Shown: positions 33,857 to 41,347 of the stretch, in pieces | How the letters are laid out: the number at the start of each line of letters is the position of its first letter | How positions within the stretch are numbered: the first letter of the stretch is position 1 | Source: SVQP01 sp045650025 | GTDB lineage: Bacteria; Bacillota; Clostridia; Oscillospirales; CAG-272 | DNA length: 64,000 nt | Assembly (NCBI GenBank): GCA_045650025.1 | Contig: JAZRQR010000130.1 | Location: 1 to 64,000, forward strand | Reading direction: 5' to 3' | Made by a program: the position numbers and the translations under genes | The notes under the pieces: generated by a model | The model's database searches: none | What the model was told of the DNA's origin: nothing | The model's input: the letters and a program-made list of their open reading frames with translations, nothing else

Positions 33857-35560
33857 ATGAAGAACCTGACCTTGATTGCCGCAATGCTTTGCGTGCTGAC
33901 GTTGCTTTCCCCCTTGACTGCCCTTGCCGAAACGCCCCCCGAGGGCAAGGGGCTGCTGATCACCGAGATCTGCTTTAATCCCGAATGGAAAGAGGGAGAC
34001 CAGAACGTTGAGGACACAGCCGATATGTTCCCCTACACCGAAATTTACAACCCTACCGACCGCACCATCTCCTTAGCGGAGCTTTCGCTTACCTACTGCG
34101 CGGATGACGGCAGCAAGCTTGAATCGGGCGCGCTGTTCTGCGCGGGAGATACTCCCGTCCTTGCTCCGGGCGAGGTTGCCGTGATCGTGCACTACAACAA
34201 AAACTGGCCCCTGATCGGACTTGACAACACCGCAGAGCAAGCCGCGGCGGTATATGAAGCGTTCGCAGAGCTCAACGGCATTGCCGACGTGCTGGACAAG
34301 AACCACCTCTACGTGGTCAGCAACAAGGACTTTAAGCTGGATAAGGAATCCACCCACGCCACCATGGAGCTGTGCTGCGGCGGACAGGTTGCCTCGGTGA
34401 CCTACGACGCTCTCTACTACAACCGCAACAACCGCGCCGTGGTATTTGGCACGGACGGCAGCTGCATGGGCGCGGCGCTCCCCCGCCCCGGCACGCTGTA
34501 CGATAACCAGATCGCAAACAACCCTGAGCTTGTGCCCAACACGCTCACCATTCCGATCAAGGCGGTGGAATACAACATTTGCGCATCCGGTATTCCGAAC
34601 GATTACGAGGACATTCCCTTTATCGCAGACCGACAGGACGAGGCGTTTGCCTTGATTGAGGCAGCGGATCCCGATCTGATCGTGCTGTGCGAGGTCAACT
34701 TTGCATGGCAGGAATACATTCTTGCGTTCTGTGAGAAGAACGGCTACACCGCATACGGCTACTCCAGCGCGGGCAGAGACTTCCACGCCACGCTGAGCAA
34801 AACCAAATGGGATCTCAATTCCCTGCTGCTCTGGAAGACAGATCGCTTTGACGTGGTGGAGAAAAACCGCTTCTGGTGCTCCAACACGCCCGACAAGAAG
34901 GGATCTTCCAAATGGGATGGCGGCTTGACCGGCGACATGGCGCGCTGCATCAACTACGCCGTGCTCAAGGATAAGGCAAGCGGCGTGGAATTTCTGCTCA
35001 TGGGCGCGCATCTGGACGCCAAGAGCGAGGAGGTCCGCACACTTTCCGCACAGCTGATCTATGAGCGCGCGCACGCCATTGCAGGCGACCGCTCGATCAT
35101 CATGCTGGGTGACTGGAACTCCAACCAGACTCGCGAATCGTACGACATTCTGACCTCGGGCGATCTGGCAGACGCACGCTACCGCACGACCGTGACCAAT
35201 CTGCACGGCACTTACAACAAGTGGGGCGAATACTCGTCGGATTTCCAGACCCGACTGCCCATTGACCACTGCATCATTTCCAAGAGCACCGTTTGGGTGG
35301 ACTCCTACAAGCAGGTTGGCGGCCCCGCCATTGAAAACGTGCCCCACCCCTCCGACCATAACATGACCGTATTCTCGCTGCTGCTCTCCACGGGCGAGCC
35401 CATTCCCGAGCCCACCGAGGCAGAGACCGAGCCGCCTTTGGATGAGGGCGAGCAGGATATGGCAACCTCCCCCACGGGCTGCAAGGCAAATGCAAGCGCC
35501 GCAGTCCTCCTACTGTTGACCGGCTTTGCCTGGTTGGCAACCAAGAAAAAAACACGTTAA
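33857..35560 (+). CDS. Secreted lamin-tail + EEP nuclease/phosphatase with C-terminal membrane tail
   Basis: 567 residues. Signal peptide MKNLTLIAAMLCVLTLLSPL..ALA, a lamin-tail-like domain (LLITEICFNPEW ... YTEIYNPTDRTISL, about 33-210), then an EEP domain from about 235 (VEYNICASG, LIVLCEVN, GAHLDAKSEE, GDWNSNQ, HPSDHNM). The C-terminus is a Pro/Glu linker, GCK, a hydrophobic helix (ASAAVLLLLTGFAWLA) and KKKTR, which looks like a sorting/anchoring tail. Possibly an extracellular nuclease or phosphodiesterase. It is coupled to the lipoprotein gene upstream and ended by a terminator at 35567. Confidence 0.82.
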   Translation: MKNLTLIAAMLCVLTLLSPLTALAETPPEGKGLLITEICFNPEWKEGDQNVEDTADMFPYTEIYNPTDRTISLAELSLTYCADDGSKLESGALFCAGDTPVLAPGEVAVIVHYNKNWPLIGLDNTAEQAAAVYEAFAELNGIADVLDKNHLYVVSNKDFKLDKESTHATMELCCGGQVASVTYDALYYNRNNRAVVFGTDGSCMGAALPRPGTLYDNQIANNPELVPNTLTIPIKAVEYNICASGIPNDYEDIPFIADRQDEAFALIEAADPDLIVLCEVNFAWQEYILAFCEKNGYTAYGYSSAGRDFHATLSKTKWDLNSLLLWKTDRFDVVEKNRFWCSNTPDKKGSSKWDGGLTGDMARCINYAVLKDKASGVEFLLMGAHLDAKSEEVRTLSAQLIYERAHAIAGDRSIIMLGDWNSNQTRESYDILTSGDLADARYRTTVTNLHGTYNKWGEYSSDFQTRLPIDHCIISKSTVWVDSYKQVGGPAIENVPHPSDHNMTVFSLLLSTGEPIPEPTEAETEPPLDEGEQDMATSPTGCKANASAAVLLLLTGFAWLATKKKTR

Positions 35561-35566
35561 AAAAAC

Positions 35567-35597
35567 GAGCCGATCGCACGTGCGATCGGCTCATTTT
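35567..35597. terminator. Convergent bidirectional terminator
   Basis: gagccgatcgcac / gtgcgatcggctc perfect 13-bp stem with A/T runs on both sides. Confidence 0.85.
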
Positions 35598-35605
35598 TAT
35601 GCACT

Positions 35606-36583
35606 TTATTCCAGCACCCCTGCATATCGCAGCATTGCCAGTATTTCTTTTTCGTATTCCTCTTTATGAAGCAGGTAGCTCATACCGTGCGGAGCACCCT
35701 CAAACATGCAAAGGCGCTTGTATTGTGCGCTGCAGGCGGCAAAATTGCGCTCCGAATTGTACGGACGCACAAAATCATCTGCCAGACCGTGCGCAAACAG
35801 CGTGGGGATCTTGGCTTTCTTCAGCTCCCTTTCCACCTCGGCATCCCCTAAAAACGCGCCGCCGTGTAAACGGCAAAGCAGGGTGGTGACGGGCAGAACG
35901 GCAAAGGCAGGCAGGTGCAGATCCTCCCTGACCACCTGCGCGATCTGTCCTTTTGCAGATGCATAGCCGCAATCGCCGATGACCGCCTTGACCTGCGGCG
36001 GAATATCGGGCAGGCAGGAGGCAAGCAGCACGGTTGCGCAGCCCATGGAAACGCCGTCCAGAATGATGCTGTGCTCCTCTCCGTAGCGCTCCACCAGATA
36101 GCGGCACCAATCGCGAATGTCAAAGCGCTCTTTTGCGCCAAAAGTCAAATACTTGCCCTGGCTTTCGCCGTGCGCGCGCTGATACACGATCAGCATGGCA
36201 ATGCCCTGCTGCGCGTAAAAATCGTACACGGTGCCAAAGTCCATATCCCCCTTGCTGTGGTAGCCGTGCACCAGCACCACGCTTGCCTTGGGGTTTTCGG
36301 GCGCAAACAGCTTGGCGCAAAGCTTATGACCGTCATGCGAGGTGATATACACCTTCTCGTGCGCGGCGTTTGCCAGTCTATCCCAGCCCGCCTTGACGAC
36401 CTCCACCTCTTTGTCAAAGCCCTTTTTGCGCAGCATTTCCAGATAGGCGTGCTGTCCGTCGGTCGAGGGCTGACTTCTGCCAAACGATGCCCGGAACAGC
36501 TTATGAATATACGGAGCAACCACGCAAGCGCCCACCGTCGCCACAGCGCCTACGCCGATCAAGGTATAATGCAAAGCATTCAC
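35606..36583 (-). CDS. Membrane-anchored alpha/beta hydrolase
   Basis: 325 residues starting with GTG (GGAG ten bases upstream). One N-terminal hydrophobic segment (5-25) is followed by an alpha/beta-hydrolase fold: oxyanion region LVHGYHSKGDMD, nucleophile elbow DGVSMGCAT, acid region FAHGLADDFV and catalytic His in GAPHGMSY. Esterase or peptidase activity is likely; the substrate is unknown. It follows the GH28-like gene after 26 bases and could deacylate sugars released by it. Confidence 0.82.
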   Translation of the reverse strand: MNALHYTLIGVGAVATVGACVVAPYIHKLFRASFGRSQPSTDGQHAYLEMLRKKGFDKEVEVVKAGWDRLANAAHEKVYITSHDGHKLCAKLFAPENPKASVVLVHGYHSKGDMDFGTVYDFYAQQGIAMLIVYQRAHGESQGKYLTFGAKERFDIRDWCRYLVERYGEEHSIILDGVSMGCATVLLASCLPDIPPQVKAVIGDCGYASAKGQIAQVVREDLHLPAFAVLPVTTLLCRLHGGAFLGDAEVERELKKAKIPTLFAHGLADDFVRPYNSERNFAACSAQYKRLCMFEGAPHGMSYLLHKEEYEKEILAMLRYAGVLE

Positions 36584-36609
36584 AAAAAATCCACTCCTTT
36601 ATATGGCTT

Positions 36610-38094
36610 TTATTGCAGCGTTACGTCATAGGCGTGCGCGCCGATCACAAAATTCGCCTTTTGCAGGTCGGTTACGCGCTCGCCGTTGAAATACAGCCCC
36701 TGCACGCGCACACCGCGCACGCAATGCTGCTCGTCAAGTCCGGTAAAGATCGACACGGGCATGGGCAGCGGTGCATCGGTCAGCACAAAAATATCCTTGA
36801 ACAGAATATCGTGCGCACAGCCGTGCGTGCCGTCCGCCGAGAACAGACCCATATCGTACAGTGCCACGTTCATCAGCACGGGATGCTGCGCAGGCGAGGT
36901 GCTGCGATATTCCTGCTCGTCGGTATGCTGGTACACATCGGACTGCTGATACTGCGTGTACTCCACGCGGATATTTTCAAAGGTCACGTCGCGGATCTCG
37001 GCACAGTTGTGATGCTGAATATCCAGCATGACCGTTGAGCCGTGAATGACGTCACAATCCGAGAACGTAATATGATAATATGCAGGCGCATTGGTCTCAG
37101 CGCCGATCTCCAGCGCCCTGCCCCAATCACACCAAAGCACGCACCGCTCTACCGTAATATTGCGGTTATACCCGCCATCCCAGCCGCAAATGCCCTTGAT
37201 GACCATGCAATCGTCAAAATTGCGCAAGAAGCAATCGCGCACGCTGACGTTGGTGCAGTTGAACAGATCAATGCCGTCCGAATTGTAGCGCCACATGCCC
37301 ACCGTCTTAACGTTTTCAAACGTGACGTTCTCGCAATCCGCCGCAATGATGGCAAACGATGCGCTGTCACGGCAGACCACGCCCTCCACGTACACGTTCT
37401 TACAGCGGTAGAAGCGCAAATTGCCGCGCAGCACGCGATGCGCATGCATAAAGGTACGAATGCCCTGGCTGTCCTTGGGAATAGGCGTTTCATAATCGTA
37501 TGCCAACAGCGCCGTCTGTTCGTTGCGCTCCTCGCGGCTGCCGTCTATGATGCCGTTACCCAGAATACGAATATTCTCGGCGCAAATGGCGTAAAACGAA
37601 CCGTACACCACAGCCCCTGCATCAATGTACACAGTATCGTTATCGGTCAGCTCGATCGAACCGATGCGATGCTCACCGCCCGCAAAGCGATAGGTAGTGC
37701 GCAAGCCGTCGGTCTCCTTGAGCGGATTGACAAAAACGTGCAACGCTCCGTGGTGTCCGTCTGCCTCCACCGTATACTGCCCGCAGCCGGGCAAGGTAAA
37801 GGTTGCTGTGCAATCCTGTACAGTTGCCTGCACGCCGCGCGAGAGCGGGCGCACCAGCACCTTGGTAGGCGGAGTCTGCCAGGTCACACTCAGGGTCAGC
37901 GCCTCGTCCGATTCCACGGACACAAAGCCCGAAAGCTCGGTTTGCTCCTCGGAGCGCTGGTGACCGGGCCACGCGGTATTGAACGGCATAGCGGATACGC
38001 GCGCCAGATACGGCTTGACCTTTCTTTGGTTGACAGTGACACTGCAGCCTTCAAACATCTGCTGTCCTACGGGAAACACGGGAATCCGGATCAT
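36610..38094 (-). CDS. GH28-like right-handed beta-helix glycosidase
   Basis: 494 residues without a signal peptide. The N-terminal beta domain (about 1-125) precedes a beta-helix with repeated N-I/V-x-F/V turns. GH28-type acids are visible in NSDGIDLFNC and NFDDCMVIKG; the usual GHG histidine motif is replaced by DWGRALEIGAE. Intracellular polygalacturonase/rhamnogalacturonase-like activity is the best guess, though other beta-helix glycosidase families remain possible. Promoter at 38149-38177; cotranscribed with the hydrolase at 35606. Confidence 0.75.
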   Translation of the reverse strand: MIRIPVFPVGQQMFEGCSVTVNQRKVKPYLARVSAMPFNTAWPGHQRSEEQTELSGFVSVESDEALTLSVTWQTPPTKVLVRPLSRGVQATVQDCTATFTLPGCGQYTVEADGHHGALHVFVNPLKETDGLRTTYRFAGGEHRIGSIELTDNDTVYIDAGAVVYGSFYAICAENIRILGNGIIDGSREERNEQTALLAYDYETPIPKDSQGIRTFMHAHRVLRGNLRFYRCKNVYVEGVVCRDSASFAIIAADCENVTFENVKTVGMWRYNSDGIDLFNCTNVSVRDCFLRNFDDCMVIKGICGWDGGYNRNITVERCVLWCDWGRALEIGAETNAPAYYHITFSDCDVIHGSTVMLDIQHHNCAEIRDVTFENIRVEYTQYQQSDVYQHTDEQEYRSTSPAQHPVLMNVALYDMGLFSADGTHGCAHDILFKDIFVLTDAPLPMPVSIFTGLDEQHCVRGVRVQGLYFNGERVTDLQKANFVIGAHAYDVTLQ

Positions 38095-38148
38095 GGGAGA
38101 TACCTCTCTTTTTTCAAATTCGCGGCGATATGGGAACAGTATATTGTT

Positions 38149-38177
38149 ATTATATCACATTTCCGTGCGTTTTGCAA
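38149..38177 (-). promoter_or_regulatory. Promoter of the GH28-like operon
   Basis: Minus strand TTGCAA (38172-38177), 17-bp spacer, TATAAT (38149-38154). Confidence 0.72.
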
Positions 38178-38195
38178 CATTTGTTTCAAAACAGG

Positions 38196-38246
38196 CACAA
38201 AAAAAGAGAGAACGCCATGAAATTTCTCTCATTTCGTTCTCTCTTT
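38196..38246 (-). terminator. Terminator of the Gfo/Idh-TIM-cyclophilin operon
   Basis: aaagagagaacg / cgttctctcttt stem with a 20-base loop, and seven T residues on the minus strand. It begins inside the stop region of the cyclophilin gene. Confidence 0.7.
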
Positions 38247-38249
38247 GCC

Positions 38250-39116
38250 TTAATCGACGACCTTGTATACCATAGGGGAAACAAAGGTGACCGATTCGAT
38301 CACAACGTGGGAAACGGGCTGATCCGAGCCGTTGGTCTGGGTTGCCGCAATCGCATCCACGACCTCCATGCCTGCCATCACCACGCCAAACGCCGCGTAC
38401 TGACCGTCCAGATGGGAGCTGTCCGCATCGCAGATAAAGAACTGCGAGGACGCGCTGTTGGGATCCATGGTGCGAGCCATGGAAACCACGCCGCGCACGT
38501 GACGAAGCTCGTTTTTAAAGCCGTTGTCCGTAAACTCGCCCGCGATCGTATCTGCGGGGATCACGTTGCCGTCCACGTCATATCCACCGCCCTGGATCAT
38601 AAAATTCTGAATGACACGGTGGAAGATCAAGCCATTATAAAAGCCGCTCTCCACCAGCAACTGGAAGTTTTTGACCGTTTCGGGCGCATACTTGCTTTGC
38701 AGACCGATTACAATATCGCCATAGTCGCGCACCGTAATGCGGACGTAATCGGTCACCTGATCGGACTCGACAAAGCTCTTTGCCTCGTAGCGGTCGATCT
38801 GGTCGTAGACCGATCCGTAGGTGATCACCATGCCCGAATTGAACGCGCCGTCCACAATCACGTAATTTCCCACAACGTTGCCGTTCTCGTCCACGATCAC
38901 GTATTCACCGTTTTCATTGGTCGAAATCTCATAAGCACCGTTGCCAAAGGAACCGCCAAAGGAACCGACAAAGCCGTCAAGCCCGCCTATGGCAACGTTG
39001 TCCTGCTCCTCTTGCACGTCCTGCCCTTCAAACAGCAGACCGTCCATATCGCACGAGCAAAGCAGCAGCGCGCAAAGCAGGCAAAGTGCAAAAAGAATCA
39101 CTCTTGTGTGCGTCAT
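38250..39116 (-). CDS. Cyclophilin-type peptidyl-prolyl isomerase lipoprotein
   Basis: 288 residues from the ATG at 39116; a GTG two codons earlier is the alternative. Lipobox CALLLCSC, a Gly/Asn-rich linker, then a cyclophilin domain from about 125: YAPETVKNF, FHRVIQNFMIQGG, RGVVSMARTMDPNSASSQFF and YAAFGVVMAGMEVVD. It should speed prolyl isomerisation of exported proteins on the outer face of the membrane. It overlaps or abuts the stop of the TIM-barrel gene upstream, so it belongs to the same transcript. Confidence 0.9.
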   Translation of the reverse strand: MTHTRVILFALCLLCALLLCSCDMDGLLFEGQDVQEEQDNVAIGGLDGFVGSFGGSFGNGAYEISTNENGEYVIVDENGNVVGNYVIVDGAFNSGMVITYGSVYDQIDRYEAKSFVESDQVTDYVRITVRDYGDIVIGLQSKYAPETVKNFQLLVESGFYNGLIFHRVIQNFMIQGGGYDVDGNVIPADTIAGEFTDNGFKNELRHVRGVVSMARTMDPNSASSQFFICDADSSHLDGQYAAFGVVMAGMEVVDAIAATQTNGSDQPVSHVVIESVTFVSPMVYKVVD

Positions 39117-39118
39117 AC

Positions 39119-40087
39119 TCACGCCCAGCTCATCGTGCCCGGCTTGGGCTCGTAAATGCAGATGTCCTTGAGGAACGCTACAGCCTTTGCCAGACCCTCG
39201 TCAATGCTCATCAAGCTATCCTCGTGCTCAATGGAAAGCACGCGGTCATAGCCGCACAGACGCAGGTTGGAGACCATATCTCTCCAATAGGTCTCGCCGT
39301 TGCCGTAACCCACGGTACGGAATACCCACGCGCGGTGGATCTCGTCGCCGTAGTGCTTGGTATCCAGCACACCGTTCTTGGCGGTGTTGTACTTGTCGAT
39401 CTTGGTGTCCTTTGCGTGGAAGTGATAGATCGCGCCCTGCAGCTCGCGAATCGCAGCCACGGGATCCATACCCTGCCATACCAGGTGCGAGGGGTCAAAG
39501 TTTGCGCCGATCACGTCACCAACTGCTGCACGCAGCCTCAGCAGCGTTTCGGGATTATATACGCAGAAGCCGGGGTGCATTTCAAACGCGATGTGATCCA
39601 CACCGTGCGCCTTGGCAAATGCGCCTGCTTCCTTCCAGTAAGGAATCAGGATCTCGTTCCACTGCCAATCCAGGATCTTCAGGAAATCATCCGGCCAGGG
39701 GCAGGTAACCCAATTGGGGTACTTGGCACCGGGGGCGTCACCGGGGCAGCCCGAGAAGGTAATGACCGTGTCAATGCCCATCTTTTCTGCCAGCAGCACA
39801 GCCTCGCGGAAATCCTTATCATAGGATGCAGCGATTTCGGGATCGGGATGTACGGCATTGCCGTGCACCGCCAGCGCGCAAACGCTGACGTCGTATTTTG
39901 CCAGAGTGGCAATAAATGCATCGTACTTAGCGGGATCTGCAAGCAGCTCGGCAGGGTTGCAGTGCGCCTTACCGGGGTAGCCGCCCGCGCCAAGCTCGAC
40001 CGTATGTACACCAAGGCCGGTGATGATGGCAAGAGCCTCGTCCAAGGACTTCTGTCCGTATAAGTTAGCAAGAACGCTGATTTTCAT
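39119..40087 (-). CDS. Sugar phosphate isomerase/epimerase (xylose-isomerase-like TIM barrel)
   Basis: 322 residues. The barrel has candidate metal ligands in FEMHPGFCVYN (Glu), GANFDPSHL (Asp/His), YHFHAKDTK (His) and SIEHEDS (Glu), the pattern of IolE/xylose-isomerase-like enzymes. It lies 14 bases downstream of a Gfo/Idh/MocA oxidoreductase, a pairing typical of inositol or unusual sugar catabolism (oxidation to a keto-sugar, then isomerisation). Substrate is not identifiable from sequence. Confidence 0.88.
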   Translation of the reverse strand: MKISVLANLYGQKSLDEALAIITGLGVHTVELGAGGYPGKAHCNPAELLADPAKYDAFIATLAKYDVSVCALAVHGNAVHPDPEIAASYDKDFREAVLLAEKMGIDTVITFSGCPGDAPGAKYPNWVTCPWPDDFLKILDWQWNEILIPYWKEAGAFAKAHGVDHIAFEMHPGFCVYNPETLLRLRAAVGDVIGANFDPSHLVWQGMDPVAAIRELQGAIYHFHAKDTKIDKYNTAKNGVLDTKHYGDEIHRAWVFRTVGYGNGETYWRDMVSNLRLCGYDRVLSIEHEDSLMSIDEGLAKAVAFLKDICIYEPKPGTMSWA

Positions 40088-40101
40088 GGAAAATTCCTCT
40101 C

Positions 40102-41184
40102 TTAGTCGAAGTAATAGGGCTGACCGGTCTTTGCAGACTCATAAATGCCCTCGAGAATACGAGTGACCGTGTAAGCCTGCTCGGGGAGCACGCAAGGATC
40201 GGTATCGTTTACGATGGCGTTGATCCACTGTGCAGCCTCTACGGAAGCGGGATCGCCTGCGCTTGCGCCCTCATAGAACGCAGCACCCTGGGGATTGAGT
40301 GTGGGCTTGAGCAGGTACTGGCTGTTGTTGCGAATGCCGTTGATGCGCACGCCGTCGTGCAGGTCGCCGCCTGCAAGCGTACCGCAAACCAGCGTGGTTG
40401 CTTCGCGCACGTCTACCATGTTGATCGCCCATGCGGACTCCAGGTTGATGGTTGCGCCGTTTTCCATGACGACAAAGCCGAATGCGCTGTCTTCTACGGT
40501 GAACTTATCGGGATCCCAGTTACCCCATGCGTTGCCCTGGTTGGTATCCTTGTTGAGCTTGTGATAGGAGGTACCTACGCAGTACTTGGGCTTGTAGTTG
40601 TCCATGATCCAAAGGGTCAGGTCAAGCGAGTGGGTACCGATGTCGATCAGAGGACCGCCGCCCTGCTCGTACTCGTTGAGGAATACGCCCCAGGTGGGAA
40701 CGGCTCTGCGGCGCAGCGCGGTTGCCTTTGCATAGTAAATGTCACCAAACGTGCCGTTGAGCGCCTCGGTCTTGAGGTACTGTGCGCCCAGAGACTGACG
40801 GGTCTGGTAGCCAATGGTCAGCTTCTTGCCGGTGCGAGCGGCAGCGTCCAGCATCTTCTTTGCCTCGGCAGAGTTGATTGCCATGGGCTTTTCGCACATA
40901 ACGTGCTTGCCGGATTCCAACGCATCCACGGTAATGAAGGAGTGGGAGCGGTTGGGGGTGCAGACGTGAACCACGTCAATGGTGGTGTCTGCCAGCAGCT
41001 CCTTGTAATCGGTGTAAACAGCCGCGTCGGGTGTGCCGTACTTTGCCTTTGCATCAATGGCTCTCTGCTCAATGATATCGCAGAATGCAACCATTTCTAC
41101 GTTGGGAAGCTTTTTGAGAGAAGGCATGTGCTTGCCGTTTGCGATACCGCCGCAACCAATAATACCAATTCTGACCTTTTGCAT
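40102..41184 (-). CDS. Gfo/Idh/MocA family oxidoreductase
   Basis: 360 residues starting MQKVRIGIIGCGGIANGKH, the Rossmann GxGGxA dinucleotide loop; the conserved EKP appears in MCEKPMA. The ATG at 41184 follows GGAGG; the longer in-frame start (41304) runs through the promoter and is rejected. The NAD(P)-dependent enzyme would oxidise or reduce a sugar or cyclitol. First gene of the operon with the TIM barrel and cyclophilin genes. Confidence 0.9.
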   Translation of the reverse strand: MQKVRIGIIGCGGIANGKHMPSLKKLPNVEMVAFCDIIEQRAIDAKAKYGTPDAAVYTDYKELLADTTIDVVHVCTPNRSHSFITVDALESGKHVMCEKPMAINSAEAKKMLDAAARTGKKLTIGYQTRQSLGAQYLKTEALNGTFGDIYYAKATALRRRAVPTWGVFLNEYEQGGGPLIDIGTHSLDLTLWIMDNYKPKYCVGTSYHKLNKDTNQGNAWGNWDPDKFTVEDSAFGFVVMENGATINLESAWAINMVDVREATTLVCGTLAGGDLHDGVRINGIRNNSQYLLKPTLNPQGAAFYEGASAGDPASVEAAQWINAIVNDTDPCVLPEQAYTVTRILEGIYESAKTGQPYYFD

Positions 41185-41253
41185 AATCTTTATCCTCCGT
41201 AAAGGTGAAATTTTTCTTTTGCGACAGTCGTTTCGCCGCATTTCTACATCTAT

Positions 41254-41282
41254 ATCATACCGAAAAAGTCCCGGTTTTGCAA
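41254..41282 (-). promoter_or_regulatory. Promoter of the Gfo/Idh operon, embedded in a terminator
   Basis: Minus strand TTGCAA (41277-41282), 17-bp spacer, TATGAT (41254-41259). The -35 lies in the loop region of the terminator hairpin of the upstream gene. Confidence 0.6.
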
Positions 41283-41300
41283 GCGCAAAACCGGGATTTT
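41262..41300. terminator. Terminator of the large lipoprotein gene
   Basis: cccggttttgc / gcaaaaccggg with T runs on either side, 48 bases past the stop at 41348. Confidence 0.8.
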
Positions 41301-41347
41301 TCAATGTTTGTAGGGTTGCATAATTTTATGCGGGAGATTTTGTGCAA

